Translations under genes and position numbers: made by a program
Shown: positions 7,774 to 17,149 of the stretch, piece by piece
Position numbering within the stretch: position 1 is the stretch's first letter
How the letters are laid out: every line of letters begins with the position of its first letter
Notes under the pieces: generated by a model
Databases searched by the model: none
Told to the model about the DNA's origin: nothing
What the model saw: only the letters and a program-made list of their open reading frames with translations
NCBI GenBank assembly: GCA_020635515.1
Contig: JACJZS010000003.1
Coordinates: forward strand, 222,728 to 286,727
Direction of reading: 5' to 3'
DNA length: 64,000 nucleotides
Source of the DNA: Flavobacteriales bacterium
GTDB lineage: Bacteria; Bacteroidota; Bacteroidia; Flavobacteriales; Weeksellaceae

Positions 7774-10362
7774 ATGGACTTTAATAAATTTACAATAAAA
7801 TCACAAGAGACGATAAGTCAAGCACAGCTTATCGCTCAAGAAAATGGCAATCAAGCTATTGAAACAGGACATATACTCAAATCTTTACTCGATTTAAATC
7901 ATAACATTGTAGAGTTTATTCTCAAAAAAAACAATATAAACATAAACCTAGTCAAAGATTTAGTAAATAAACAAATCGAATCCTATTCAAAAGTAGAAGG
8001 AGGAGAAGCACACCTCTCTCCTAACGCAATTAAACTTTTAAACGAAGCACAAATTCAAGCAAAAAAAATGAATGATGAGTTTGTGAGCTTAGAACATTTA
8101 ATTTTAGCTTTTACTTCTACTTCTGATGCTGTTTCTCAGATTCTAAAAGACCAAGGATTATCTAAAAAAGGCGTTGAAACCGCAATCAATGAATTACGGA
8201 AAGGACAAAAAGTAAACTCTGCATCTGCCGAAGAAACATACAATTCGTTACAGAAATATGCAAAGAATTTAAATGAATTAGCAAGCAACGGAAAATTAGA
8301 TCCTGTAATTGGTAGAGATGAGGAAATTCGTAGAGTTTTACAAATTCTTTCACGAAGAACCAAAAACAATCCTATTCTTATAGGAGAACCTGGTGTTGGA
8401 AAAACCGCAATAGCAGAAGGATTAGCTCATAGAATTATCAACGGAGACGTCCCTGAAAACCTAGCAGATAAAGTGCTTTATTCTTTAGATATGGGAGCAT
8501 TGATTGCTGGAGCAAAATACAAAGGAGAATTTGAAGAACGATTAAAAGCAGTTGTAAAAGAAGTAACAGAATCCAATGGAAAAATAATTTTATTTATTGA
8601 TGAAATCCATACACTCGTAGGTGCAGGAGCATCTGAAGGAGCTATGGACGCCGCTAATATTCTAAAACCTGCTCTTGCAAGAGGAGAGCTTAGATCGGTT
8701 GGAGCGACAACACTCAACGAATATCAGAAATACTTTGAAAAAGATAAAGCTCTAGAAAGACGTTTCCAAAAAATAATCGTTGATGAACCTGATACCGAAA
8801 GTGCTATTTCAATTCTGCGTGGAATCAAAGAAAAATACGAAGTTCACCATAAAGTTAGAATAAAAGATGAAGCAATTATTTCTGCAGTGGAATTATCTCA
8901 ACGATACATATCCGATAGGTTTTTACCAGATAAAGCAATTGATTTAATTGACGAAGCTTCTTCTAAACTAAGAATGGAAATGAATTCAAAACCAGAAGAA
9001 TTAGATGTTTTGGATAGAAAAATTTTGCAGTTAGAAATTGAAATTGAAGCAATTAAACGTGAACAAGACGAAGTAAAACTTGGTCATCTTCAAAAAGAAC
9101 TGAATAATTTAAGCGAAAAAAGAAACGAACTTAATGCTACTTGGCTCGAAGAAAAATCTCGTGCAGAAAAAATTCAAGAAGTACGAAAAAACATTGACGA
9201 TTTAAAAATCGAAGCAGAAAAAGCAGAAAGAAATGGCGATTATGGAAAGGTTGCAGAAATCCGATACGGAAAAATAAAAGAACAAGAAAGCCTACTAGAA
9301 GAATTAGAAAAAAACCTAGAAACCGACCGCCCCGAACTTATAAAAGAAGAAGTTACCTCAGAAGATATATCAGAAGTAGTTGCTAAATGGACAGGAATTC
9401 CTGTAACCAAATTAATGCAATCCGAAAGAGAAAAACTACTACACTTAGAAGAAGAACTTCATAAACGCGTAATCGGACAAGACGAAGCCATTCAAGCAGT
9501 TTCTGATGCAATTAGAAGAAACCGTGCTGGACTTTCAGACGAGAAAAAACCAATTGGTTCATTCATGTTTTTAGGAACAACAGGTGTAGGAAAAACAGAA
9601 CTTTCCAAAGCACTTGCAGAATATTTATTCGATGATGAAAACAACATCACTCGTATAGACATGAGTGAATACCAAGAAGCTCATGCTGTGAGTCGTTTGG
9701 TAGGTGCTCCTCCAGGATATGTAGGATACGACGAAGGTGGACAACTTACCGAAGCCGTACGAAGAAAACCGTATTCGGTAGTTCTTTTAGACGAGTTTGA
9801 AAAAGCTCATCCTGATGTGTTTAATATTCTTTTGCAAGTATTAGACGATGGAAGACTTACCGATAACAAAGGAAGAACCGTGAACTTTAAAAATTCCATT
9901 ATAATTATGACTTCTAATTTTGGCTCACAAATGATACAAGAGAATTTTGAGAACTTAAATGAGTCCAACGAAAAGCAAGTTTATGAAAATACCAAAAGAG
10001 AAGTTCTCGCAGAAATGAGAAAACAAATTCGTCCTGAGTTTATAAATAGAATTGATGAAATCTTGTTATTTACACCACTTTCCAAAAAGAATATTTCTAG
10101 TATTGTAGACATTCAATTAGATGAATTAAATAAACTTCTTGCCAAAAAGAATATTACACTTTCCTCAACAAAAGAAGCAAAAAATTACTTGAGTGAAAAA
10201 GGATACGACCCTGTATTTGGAGCAAGACCTTTAAAAAGACTTATTCAGCAAGAAGTATTAAACTTACTTTCTAAGGAACTTCTTAGTGGTAAAATACATG
10301 ATAATTCCAATATAGAAATGGATTATTTCCCAGAGTCAGGAATTATTTTCAAGAAAATTTAA
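7774..10362 (+). CDS. clpB: ATP-dependent disaggregase ClpB
   Basis: Hexameric AAA+ chaperone that rescues aggregated proteins with DnaK. 862 residues, a full-length ClpB. Order: Clp N-domain (1-145), AAA-1 with GEPGVGKT near 204 and Walker B ILFIDEIHTLVGAGA near 270, a long coiled-coil middle domain (about 400-520, rich in E, K and R) which separates ClpB from ClpA/ClpC, AAA-2 with GTTGVGKT near 601 and VVLLDEFEKAHPDV near 670, then the D2-small domain with GARPLKRLIQ. It is transcribed alone, toward recN, with a shared hairpin between the two. No CIRCE element is visible upstream. Confidence 0.97.
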   Translation: MDFNKFTIKSQETISQAQLIAQENGNQAIETGHILKSLLDLNHNIVEFILKKNNININLVKDLVNKQIESYSKVEGGEAHLSPNAIKLLNEAQIQAKKMNDEFVSLEHLILAFTSTSDAVSQILKDQGLSKKGVETAINELRKGQKVNSASAEETYNSLQKYAKNLNELASNGKLDPVIGRDEEIRRVLQILSRRTKNNPILIGEPGVGKTAIAEGLAHRIINGDVPENLADKVLYSLDMGALIAGAKYKGEFEERLKAVVKEVTESNGKIILFIDEIHTLVGAGASEGAMDAANILKPALARGELRSVGATTLNEYQKYFEKDKALERRFQKIIVDEPDTESAISILRGIKEKYEVHHKVRIKDEAIISAVELSQRYISDRFLPDKAIDLIDEASSKLRMEMNSKPEELDVLDRKILQLEIEIEAIKREQDEVKLGHLQKELNNLSEKRNELNATWLEEKSRAEKIQEVRKNIDDLKIEAEKAERNGDYGKVAEIRYGKIKEQESLLEELEKNLETDRPELIKEEVTSEDISEVVAKWTGIPVTKLMQSEREKLLHLEEELHKRVIGQDEAIQAVSDAIRRNRAGLSDEKKPIGSFMFLGTTGVGKTELSKALAEYLFDDENNITRIDMSEYQEAHAVSRLVGAPPGYVGYDEGGQLTEAVRRKPYSVVLLDEFEKAHPDVFNILLQVLDDGRLTDNKGRTVNFKNSIIIMTSNFGSQMIQENFENLNESNEKQVYENTKREVLAEMRKQIRPEFINRIDEILLFTPLSKKNISSIVDIQLDELNKLLAKKNITLSSTKEAKNYLSEKGYDPVFGARPLKRLIQQEVLNLLSKELLSGKIHDNSNIEMDYFPESGIIFKKI

Positions 10363-10381
10363 AGTAACATCACATAAAAAT

Positions 10382-10411
10382 AAATCGCCTTAAATGAATT
10401 TGAGGCGATTT
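10382..10411. terminator. Bidirectional terminator between clpB and recN
   Basis: AAATCGCCT (10382-10390) pairs with AGGCGATTT (10403-10411) around an AT-rich loop; A and T runs flank it on both sides, suitable for both convergent genes. Confidence 0.8.
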
Positions 10412-10419
10412 CTTTTATA

Positions 10420-12075
10420 CTAACTAGACAGAAGTTCTTGTGCTTGATTTATAGCAGAATCTGTAAGGTTGTCTCCACTCAGCAGAAATGCAATTTCATT
10501 AATCCGCTCTTGCTTGGTCAGCTTTTTGATTTCCGAAATAGTTTGATTTTCTTCTTTATGTTTATATACTTTGTAATGAGAATTTCCTTTTGATGCCATC
10601 TGCGGAAGATGTGTAATTGCGATTACTTGCATAGAATTAGACATTTCTAAGACCATTTTCCCCATTTCATTGGCAACTTTCCCTGAAACTCCTGTGTCAA
10701 TTTCATCAAAAATCATGGTTGGTAGGTTTTTATTTTTAGCTATTATGCTCTTTAAAACCAACATCACACGAGAACGTTCTCCTCCCGAAATAGCTTTACT
10801 CAATGTCTTTTTAGCAACACCTTCATTTGCTGAAAAGTTTATTTCTATGGACTCTTTTCCAAATTTCCCAAAATTATCTTGAGCGAGTAAATTGATTTCT
10901 AACATTGCTTTTTCCATTCCTAAAAGGGAAATTGAATCAAGAATATTTTTGGTTAAATCAGGAATATTTTTAGTTCTATTTTTATGTAAACTTTCGGAAA
11001 TAGTTTTGAGTTTTAATTCTATTTTTGTGATTTCTTTTTTCGATTTTTCGATTTCTTTTCTTGCAAATTCTACTCCAGATGTTTTTTTAATTAATTCGTC
11101 TTTTATTTCTTGCAGTTCTCCTACCGAATTTACTCGATGTTTTTGCGTAAGTGAAACTGTTTGATTGTATGTATTTTTTAGTTTTTCTTGTTCTTCTGAA
11201 TCCAAAATAAAATCATCGCTTATATTTTCCAATTCTGATTGAATATCTTGCAACTCAATTAAAGAGGAATTAATTCTTTCACTAATGTTTTTAATTTCTT
11301 TAGAAAAAGGTGCTATTTTATCTAACTTTTGAGAAATGGAATACAAAAATTGATTAACTCCATACTCTTCATTTTCTAAAATTTGGAATGAATATGAGAT
11401 TTCGCTTGTTATTTGTTCTGAAGCTTCAAATTGTTTAATTTTTTCTTCTAGTTCCTCAAGGTTGATAGTATTAAAATCAATTTCATTTAATTCTTCTAAT
11501 AAAAAACTATTGTATTCAAATTCCTTTTGAGCTTCTTCGTATTGTTCTTGGTATTTTTTAAGACTTTTTTGTGTTTTTTTATATTCTTTATAGCATTCTG
11601 AATATTCAGCTATTAACTGTTGATTACCTGAATACGTATCAAGCAGTTCTATCTGAAATTTTTCATCAAGCAACTCTGTGGTTTCAAACTGAGAATGAAT
11701 ATCAATTAAATAAGACGTAATTTTCTTTAATGTATCTAATGTTACAACGGAATCATTTATAAACGCACGAGATTTTCCACTCGGTAGAATTTCTCTTCTA
11801 ATTATTGTATTCTCTTCGTAATCAACATCATAATCAAGAAATAGTGATTTTAACTCGAGTTTTGAAACATCAAACTGAGCTTCTACTACACATTTTTTTT
11901 CTTTATTTTTTATTGCTTTTACATCTGCTCGTTCTCCAAGAATTAGTTTTAATGCATTTAAAATAATTGACTTACCTGCTCCTGTTTCTCCTGTGAGTAT
12001 ATTTAACTGATTTTCCCAAAGAATTTCTGAACTTTCAATCAGTACAAAATTCTTAATCAATAGTTGTGTAATCAT
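10420..12075 (-). CDS. recN: DNA repair protein RecN
   Basis: SMC-like ATPase acting in double-strand break repair. 551 residues. Walker A LTGETGAGKSIILNAL near residue 30, a central coiled coil (about 150-370, Glu/Lys/Ile-rich), ABC signature KAISGGERSRVMLVL near 430, and Walker B TMIFDEIDTGVSG near 455. The N- and C-terminal halves form one ABC head. It begins directly after the porD stop, so it is translated from the same message as porD, coaBC, rpoZ and bamD. Confidence 0.95.
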   Translation of the reverse strand: MITQLLIKNFVLIESSEILWENQLNILTGETGAGKSIILNALKLILGERADVKAIKNKEKKCVVEAQFDVSKLELKSLFLDYDVDYEENTIIRREILPSGKSRAFINDSVVTLDTLKKITSYLIDIHSQFETTELLDEKFQIELLDTYSGNQQLIAEYSECYKEYKKTQKSLKKYQEQYEEAQKEFEYNSFLLEELNEIDFNTINLEELEEKIKQFEASEQITSEISYSFQILENEEYGVNQFLYSISQKLDKIAPFSKEIKNISERINSSLIELQDIQSELENISDDFILDSEEQEKLKNTYNQTVSLTQKHRVNSVGELQEIKDELIKKTSGVEFARKEIEKSKKEITKIELKLKTISESLHKNRTKNIPDLTKNILDSISLLGMEKAMLEINLLAQDNFGKFGKESIEINFSANEGVAKKTLSKAISGGERSRVMLVLKSIIAKNKNLPTMIFDEIDTGVSGKVANEMGKMVLEMSNSMQVIAITHLPQMASKGNSHYKVYKHKEENQTISEIKKLTKQERINEIAFLLSGDNLTDSAINQAQELLSS

Positions 12076-12975
12076 TTACTTTTTGATTTTATCCCAATAA
12101 TCGTTTGTGTTTGCGGGAGAAATCTGATTTAAGGTATTTTTCATTTCAGCAATATTTCCTGTTGCAGGATTTCCTCCCGAAAAAATATCTACAATTTCTT
12201 GTTTTTTGGTCGTCATAAATACATCAAGAGCATAAAACTGAAACGTATTTCTAAGCTTTCCTAATAAATTAATTGATTTAATTATTTGGTTTTTAGCATT
12301 TAATTCATTGGTGGTTAGCATATCCAATCCCAAACGATGATAATTGTAATTTACCAGTCGAAACTCTGAATTTTGAGGTTTTAACAAGTCTGTAATAAAT
12401 GAACCTCGTGAACGGTATCCATCTAAAAAGTTCCAACCAGGAAAACTTTGATTCTGAGCATTATCTGCAATTGCTTTCGCCTTAGCAAAATAGATTTGTC
12501 CGCCATTAGGAGCATACGAATCAGCATCAAATCCTAGAATGGTATATAAATAAAAAGCAATTACATCAGTTAAATTCTTACCACTAAACTTTCTTTCATT
12601 AAATACCAAAGGTTCAAATTGCACATATTTAAATGTAAATTTGGTATCATTGATGTTCAATGCAGGAGAGAAATACGTAGAATTATACACAGGACGCATA
12701 GATTGAACAATCAAACTTGCTTCAAACGTATCATTAGAAGGACGAGAATTAATAATAATCGCAAATGAACAACGAATTTTTTCAAAGGATTTATAATTTT
12801 TATCCGTCCACTTGGTTTTATTTATAAAGTTTTTAAGTGAGCTCTCCAATGTTCCATATACTTGAGTATTTCCTGTCTGAACTTGAGAATAATCAACTTG
12901 AACATCTGCAAGAAATTCCTGAGAAAATACAAACTGACTAAAAACTATAAAAAAAAGCATCTGTGCTACTTTCAT
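12076..12975 (-). CDS. porD: PorD / DUF4835 family protein (type IX secretion-associated)
   Basis: 299 residues starting with a Sec signal (MKVAQMLFFIVFSQFVFS, cleavage probably before QEFLADVQ). The body matches the Bacteroidota DUF4835 family, annotated as PorD in connection with type IX secretion: VQVDYSQVQTGNTQVYGTLESSL near the mature start, FNERKFSGKNLTDVIAFYLYTILGFDADSY in the middle, and NYHRLGLDML toward the C-terminus. It is expected in the periplasm or at the outer membrane. It lies between coaBC and recN, the usual location in this phylum. The family assignment is secure; the biochemical role is poorly known. Confidence 0.85.
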   Translation of the reverse strand: MKVAQMLFFIVFSQFVFSQEFLADVQVDYSQVQTGNTQVYGTLESSLKNFINKTKWTDKNYKSFEKIRCSFAIIINSRPSNDTFEASLIVQSMRPVYNSTYFSPALNINDTKFTFKYVQFEPLVFNERKFSGKNLTDVIAFYLYTILGFDADSYAPNGGQIYFAKAKAIADNAQNQSFPGWNFLDGYRSRGSFITDLLKPQNSEFRLVNYNYHRLGLDMLTTNELNAKNQIIKSINLLGKLRNTFQFYALDVFMTTKKQEIVDIFSGGNPATGNIAEMKNTLNQISPANTNDYWDKIKK

Positions 12976-13048
12976 ACGTAGTGTTTTAAAAATGTAAATT
13001 TACTAAAAGTGAAACCGTAATCCAAAGTTTATTGACTCAACTCAAAAT

Positions 13049-14254
13049 TTACTCATTGTTCAATTTTGCTTCTATGGAATCCAGTATATCTACCGCAACT
13101 AATTCTTTACTTTTTGTCTCGTAATAATCAACTGTAGTATCTTTAGAGATGATGTATATTTTATTGGTATCTTTTTTGAATCCTGCATCTTTATCTTGAA
13201 GGGAATTAAGCACAATCATATCTAAATTTTTTCTTTTTAATTTAGATTTTGCATTTTCTAATTCATTATTGGTTTCTAGTGCAAATCCTACCAAAAACTG
13301 ATTTTCTTTTGCTTTTCCTAATTCGCTAAGTATATCTATGTTTTTCTCTAGTTCTAAAGAAAGTTCAACTTCTTCTTTTTTAATTTTATTTTCGTGATAT
13401 ACTTTAGGTTTATAGTCAGAAACTGCGGCACTTTTTATTACTATATCTACACCTGCATAGTACTTCATTACTTCTGTATACATTTCATATGCTGATTGTA
13501 CACGAATTAATTTTAGGTTTTTGTGTTGTAAATCTAAGTGTGTAGGTCCTGAAATAAGAATTACATTAGCTCCACGTTTTAATGCTTCTTTAGCTAAAGA
13601 ATATCCCATTTTTCCTGAGGAATGATTTCCTATAAACCGAACAGGATCAATAGATTCATAAGTAGGTCCTGCGGTAATCAAAATATTTTTTCCGTTTAAC
13701 GAAAGTTGTTTTTGAATATCGTTTTCTATAAAGTCTACTATATTTTCGGGTTCAGCCATTCGTCCTTCACCTTCCAATCCACTTGCTAACTCTCCTACTC
13801 CAACAGGAATTATTTTATTCCCTATTTCCTTCAGTTTTTCTATATTCTCTTGATTAGATGAATGTTTATACATATCTAAATCCATGGCAGGAGCTACATA
13901 AACCTGAGATTTCTGAGAAAGATAGGTTGCCAAAACCAAATTATCACTTTGAGCGTTTGCCATTTTAGCAATTGTATTGGCAGTAGCAGGTGCAACAATC
14001 ATCAAATCCGACCAAAGAGCCAACTCTACATGATTATTCCAAGTTTCATCATCGGCAATAAATTCAGATTCTACAGGATTTTTAGAAAGCGTAGAAAGCA
14101 CAAAAGGTGACACAAACTCCCTTGATGCAGGAGTCATAATCACCTTTACATTAGCTTTATTTTTTACCAATAATCGAACAAGATAGGTTATTTTATACGC
14201 TGCAATTCCTCCTGTTACAGCAATTAACACATTTTTATCTTGCAAGACAGACAT
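13049..14254 (-). CDS. coaBC: Coenzyme A biosynthesis bifunctional protein CoaBC
   Basis: Makes phosphopantothenoylcysteine (CoaB, CTP-dependent) and decarboxylates it to 4'-phosphopantetheine (CoaC, FMN-dependent). The N-terminal flavoprotein domain (1-175) shows GGIAAYK, catalytic His in WNNHVELALWSD, APATANTIAKMANAQSDN, and PAMDLDMYKH where the classic motif is PxMNxxMW. The CoaB domain (about 185-401) begins NGKNILITAGPTYESIDPVRFIGNHSSGKMG. The segment GELASGLEGEGRMAEPE replaces the usual Cys-containing flap; this variant occurs in other Bacteroidota sequences I recall. It lies 15 bases after rpoZ. Confidence 0.93.
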   Translation of the reverse strand: MSVLQDKNVLIAVTGGIAAYKITYLVRLLVKNKANVKVIMTPASREFVSPFVLSTLSKNPVESEFIADDETWNNHVELALWSDLMIVAPATANTIAKMANAQSDNLVLATYLSQKSQVYVAPAMDLDMYKHSSNQENIEKLKEIGNKIIPVGVGELASGLEGEGRMAEPENIVDFIENDIQKQLSLNGKNILITAGPTYESIDPVRFIGNHSSGKMGYSLAKEALKRGANVILISGPTHLDLQHKNLKLIRVQSAYEMYTEVMKYYAGVDIVIKSAAVSDYKPKVYHENKIKKEEVELSLELEKNIDILSELGKAKENQFLVGFALETNNELENAKSKLKRKNLDMIVLNSLQDKDAGFKKDTNKIYIISKDTTVDYYETKSKELVAVDILDSIEAKLNNE

Positions 14255-14269
14255 TAGACATTGGTTAAA

Positions 14270-14599
14270 TTAGTTATTTCCCTCTTCCTCTGGTTGTCTG
14301 TAATAAATATCGTTATCCAAAAGCTCTTCAATAGCAATTAAAGTCGGTTTTGGTAATTTTTCGTAGTATTTAGAGATTTCAATTTGTTCTCTATTTTCAA
14401 ATACTTCTTCTAAACTATCGTTGTGAGTACCAAAGTTATCCAACTTTTTATTCAACTCATTTTTTAGTTCAGAATTAATTTGCTCTGAACGTTTTCCCAT
14501 AATTACAATTGCTTTGTAAATATTCCCTACCTTTTCTTCTATAACATCTCTATTATAAGTAGTTGTAGTTGTTGGAGCTGTTGTATCTTTTAATCCCAT
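14270..14599 (-). CDS. rpoZ: DNA-directed RNA polymerase omega subunit
   Basis: 109 residues. Small accessory subunit that helps assemble RNA polymerase. The conserved core is YNRDVIEEKVGNIYKAIVIMGKRSEQI; the Bacteroidota form carries an acidic C-terminal region with LPKPTLIAIEELLDNDIYYR. The N-terminus has a Thr-rich stretch. Located between bamD (13 bases upstream) and coaBC, the standard arrangement in the phylum. Confidence 0.9.
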   Translation of the reverse strand: MGLKDTTAPTTTTTYNRDVIEEKVGNIYKAIVIMGKRSEQINSELKNELNKKLDNFGTHNDSLEEVFENREQIEISKYYEKLPKPTLIAIEELLDNDIYYRQPEEEGNN

Positions 14600-14612
14600 A
14601 ATGTATATACAA

Positions 14613-15458
14613 TTATTTTATTGTTACTTTCTTTTTGTTTCTATTTGCTATTTCTTCTTTATGTAACACCATTAATCCATCTAATTTTTCTTTAAGTTGA
14701 TTTGCCTTTGTAATGTATTCGGATTTAGGAAATTCTTCTTCAAATAAACGAATCGCAGTTTGAGCATCTTTTATTCTCTCTTCTTGTAAATCCAAAATAG
14801 AGTTTTTTGCTAACTCGTACTTAGACAAAAAACTATAATAATAAGCTTGTTCTTTTAATTTAGAATCAGGAAAATCAGACATTACATTATCAAAAGAAAC
14901 TACAGCAGCTTTATATTTCATAGTTTTATAAAACGTTTTTGCATTTTCAAATGCTTTTTTCTCTAGCTTTTCTTGCAGTTCTTGAATCATTAAATTACAC
15001 TCAGCTAGTTTCTCTGAATTAGGATATGTATTAATAAAGTTCTGCATTTCTCTAATTGCACTCTTCGTATTCGTTTGATCTAAATTGTACTCTCCCGAAC
15101 CTTTATAAAAACACAAAGCACTCATATACAAAGCATCTTCTGCTCTTTTATCAGAAGAAAATCCCGTGTGGAAATTTTTAAATTGGTGTCCTGCTAATGT
15201 ATATTTCTCTAATTTAAAGTTTGCATTAGCACTTCTATATGCAATTTCTGAAGCCAAATCTGTTCCTGTAACATACGGAACCATTTTCTCATAAAGAACA
15301 ACCGCATGAGAATACTTCCCTTTAGATTCAAAGTATTCTGCCGTTTCCATTATGTTTTTGGTATCAGTACTCTTCAGAGCTTTTTCAAACTTAGAATTAC
15401 ACGAATATAAAAAAGCGAGAGATAGCGATATATAAAATAAAAATAACTTATTCATCAT
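14613..15458 (-). CDS. bamD: Outer membrane protein assembly factor BamD
   Basis: Lipoprotein of the BAM complex that inserts beta-barrel proteins into the outer membrane. 281 residues; the lipobox LYSC near residue 20 follows a hydrophobic signal (LFLFYISLSLAF). TPR-like repeats follow: AEYFESKGKYSHAVVLYEKM, YKLAGHQF-type helices and FINTYPNSEKLAE, then a second set with VVSFDNVMSDFPDSKLKEQAYYYS. Two adjacent ATGs (15458 and 15455) are equally possible starts. First gene of the bamD-rpoZ-coaBC-porD-recN run, with a -7 box at 15475-15482. Confidence 0.93.
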   Translation of the reverse strand: MMNKLFLFYISLSLAFLYSCNSKFEKALKSTDTKNIMETAEYFESKGKYSHAVVLYEKMVPYVTGTDLASEIAYRSANANFKLEKYTLAGHQFKNFHTGFSSDKRAEDALYMSALCFYKGSGEYNLDQTNTKSAIREMQNFINTYPNSEKLAECNLMIQELQEKLEKKAFENAKTFYKTMKYKAAVVSFDNVMSDFPDSKLKEQAYYYSFLSKYELAKNSILDLQEERIKDAQTAIRLFEEEFPKSEYITKANQLKEKLDGLMVLHKEEIANRNKKKVTIK

Positions 15459-15474
15459 AGAACCTGTGAACGTG

Positions 15475-15482
15475 CAAAGGTA
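15475..15482 (-). promoter_or_regulatory. -7 box of the bamD operon promoter
   Basis: CAAAGGTA on the plus strand, i.e. TACCTTTG reading into bamD, a full match to TANNTTTG. A -33 TTG at proper distance was not found. Confidence 0.5.
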
Positions 15483-15516
15483 ATGGAAAAAAACAAATTG
15501 TAAAAATTAAATACTT

Positions 15517-16020
15517 CTACTTTGCAAGTTTTGTATGCAACGACTGAATATCTCTATCAAAAAGATACAAACCTCCTTTATCCGAACCAATTAAATCTAA
15601 TTTTTCTAGTATCAATCTACATAATCTTTCTTCTTCTATCTGTTCCGAAACATACCATTGTAAAAAGTTGTGTGTAGCATAATCCTTTTCATTCAAAGTA
15701 AGCTCTACAATATTGTTTATATTTTCACTTACTTTTATTTCATGAGCCAAAACTGCTTCGAATAATTCATTAAGACTAGAAAAATTATTTTTAGGTTTTT
15801 CAAACTGAGGAACTATTGCTTCTCCATTTCTTTCGTTAATGAATTTAACCAATTTTAGCATATGCATTCTTTCTTCTTCTGAATGCTCGTAAAGAAAGTT
15901 TGCGACTCCTTCAAAACCATTTATCTCTGCCCAAACTGCCATCGCTAGATAACCGTTTGATGAATCTCCTTCTAATTTTATCTGATTATTTAATGCTTCT
16001 TTTACTGAATTTGATAACAT
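15517..16020 (-). CDS. ftnA: Ferritin (bacterial H-type)
   Basis: Iron-storage cage subunit that oxidises Fe(II) and stores the mineral. 167 residues, a four-helix bundle. Ferroxidase ligands are recognisable: Glu in IKLEGDSSNGYLAMAVWAE near 17, and EHSEEERMHMLKLVKFI near 50 (Glu and His), with EEERL near 130. Tyr and Trp near the centre are as in bacterial ferritins. It lies between bamD and dapA with its own -7 box (16040-16047). No Fur box could be identified with certainty. Confidence 0.93.
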   Translation of the reverse strand: MLSNSVKEALNNQIKLEGDSSNGYLAMAVWAEINGFEGVANFLYEHSEEERMHMLKLVKFINERNGEAIVPQFEKPKNNFSSLNELFEAVLAHEIKVSENINNIVELTLNEKDYATHNFLQWYVSEQIEEERLCRLILEKLDLIGSDKGGLYLFDRDIQSLHTKLAK

Positions 16021-16039
16021 AATTACGTATTTTATTTAC

Positions 16040-16047
16040 CAAATATA
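16040..16047 (-). promoter_or_regulatory. -7 box of ferritin promoter
   Basis: CAAATATA on the plus strand is TATATTTG toward ferritin, 19 bases ahead of its start. The -33 element is not clear. Confidence 0.45.
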
Positions 16048-16112
16048 AAAAAAGTTTAACTAAATAATACTATCTAATTAAACTTAAAATTTAACTTTTA
16101 ACTGCACTATTT

Positions 16113-16997
16113 TTAAGCAGATATTTTCTTTACTTCGTTTTTAATTCTTTGGTTTAAATCTTCAGAAACAGGAACTAACGGTAATCTCACATACGGTTTT
16201 ACAATACCTAATTCATTAAGAGCAGATTTTATTCCTGCAGGAGAACCTTCTTCAAAAATCAGAATTCCCATATTCATTAGTTTATAAAAAATCTTGTATG
16301 ATTCTTGTGCATTATTGTCCAACGCATAGTTGATCATGCTTGAAAATTCACTTGGAAATGCTTGAGCTAAAACCGAAACAACTCCTGAAGCTCCCGCTAA
16401 AACCTGAGAATTCGCTAAATCATCATCTCCCGAAAGTACTAAAAAATCACTTGGTTTATCTTTGAGTATTTCCAAAGTTTGTACAAAACTCGGTGCAGCT
16501 TCCTTTACAGCAACTATATTTTTAAAGTCGTTTGCTAATCTCAAGGTTGTAGATACACTCATATTTACGACAGTTCTCCCTGGCACATTGTAAAGTATAA
16601 TTGGTTTTTCGGTTGCGGTAGCAATTGCTTTATAATGCTGGTATATACCTTCTTGATTTGGTTTGTTATAATACGGACAAACAGATAAGATTCCATAAAA
16701 ATCACTTAAATCTGTTGTCTTAATTTTGTTTACAACTTCTTGTGTATTATTTCCACCTAAACCAAGAACTAAAGGAAGTCTATTGTTGTTTATTTTAATC
16801 ACAAAGTCAATTATTGATTTTTTTTCATCATCAGATAAAGTAGCTGTTTCTGCAGTAGTACCTAGCAGTACAAAAAAATCAACTCCTCCACTTATATTAA
16901 ATTCAATTAATTTTTCTAAAGCAGAAAAATCTATAGTTAAGTCTTCATTAAAAGGTGTTACCAATGCTACACCTGTTCCTCTTAGTACATTATCCAT
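16113..16997 (-). CDS. dapA: 4-hydroxy-tetrahydrodipicolinate synthase
   Basis: Condenses pyruvate with aspartate semialdehyde, the first step specific to lysine and diaminopimelate synthesis. 294 residues, a TIM barrel. Visible: GTGVALVTPF at the N-terminus, LGTTAETATLS near 44 (substrate-binding Thr pair), ILYNVPGRT near 135 (catalytic Tyr), NIVAVKEAAPS near 162 (Schiff-base Lys) and LVLSGDDDLA near 187. It is upstream of ferritin on the same strand, but ferritin has its own -7 box. Confidence 0.96.
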   Translation of the reverse strand: MDNVLRGTGVALVTPFNEDLTIDFSALEKLIEFNISGGVDFFVLLGTTAETATLSDDEKKSIIDFVIKINNNRLPLVLGLGGNNTQEVVNKIKTTDLSDFYGILSVCPYYNKPNQEGIYQHYKAIATATEKPIILYNVPGRTVVNMSVSTTLRLANDFKNIVAVKEAAPSFVQTLEILKDKPSDFLVLSGDDDLANSQVLAGASGVVSVLAQAFPSEFSSMINYALDNNAQESYKIFYKLMNMGILIFEEGSPAGIKSALNELGIVKPYVRLPLVPVSEDLNQRIKNEVKKISA

Positions 16998-17149
16998 AAC
17001 GTAAATTTACTTTTCTGCAAATTTCGCTAATTTTTAACAGAATACAATGAGTTTTACCTTTTATTTAGTAAGATTAACGAAATCCGATAATTCTGTTTAA
17101 ATGTACATGATTGTTTACGAATTAATATCTTTACAAAAAATAAGAATTT

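Noticed and set aside
10892..11164. Open frame of 90 codons on the plus strand inside recN
   Set aside because: It is antisense to the coiled-coil part of a firm gene and its protein resembles nothing known; low-complexity codons cause it.
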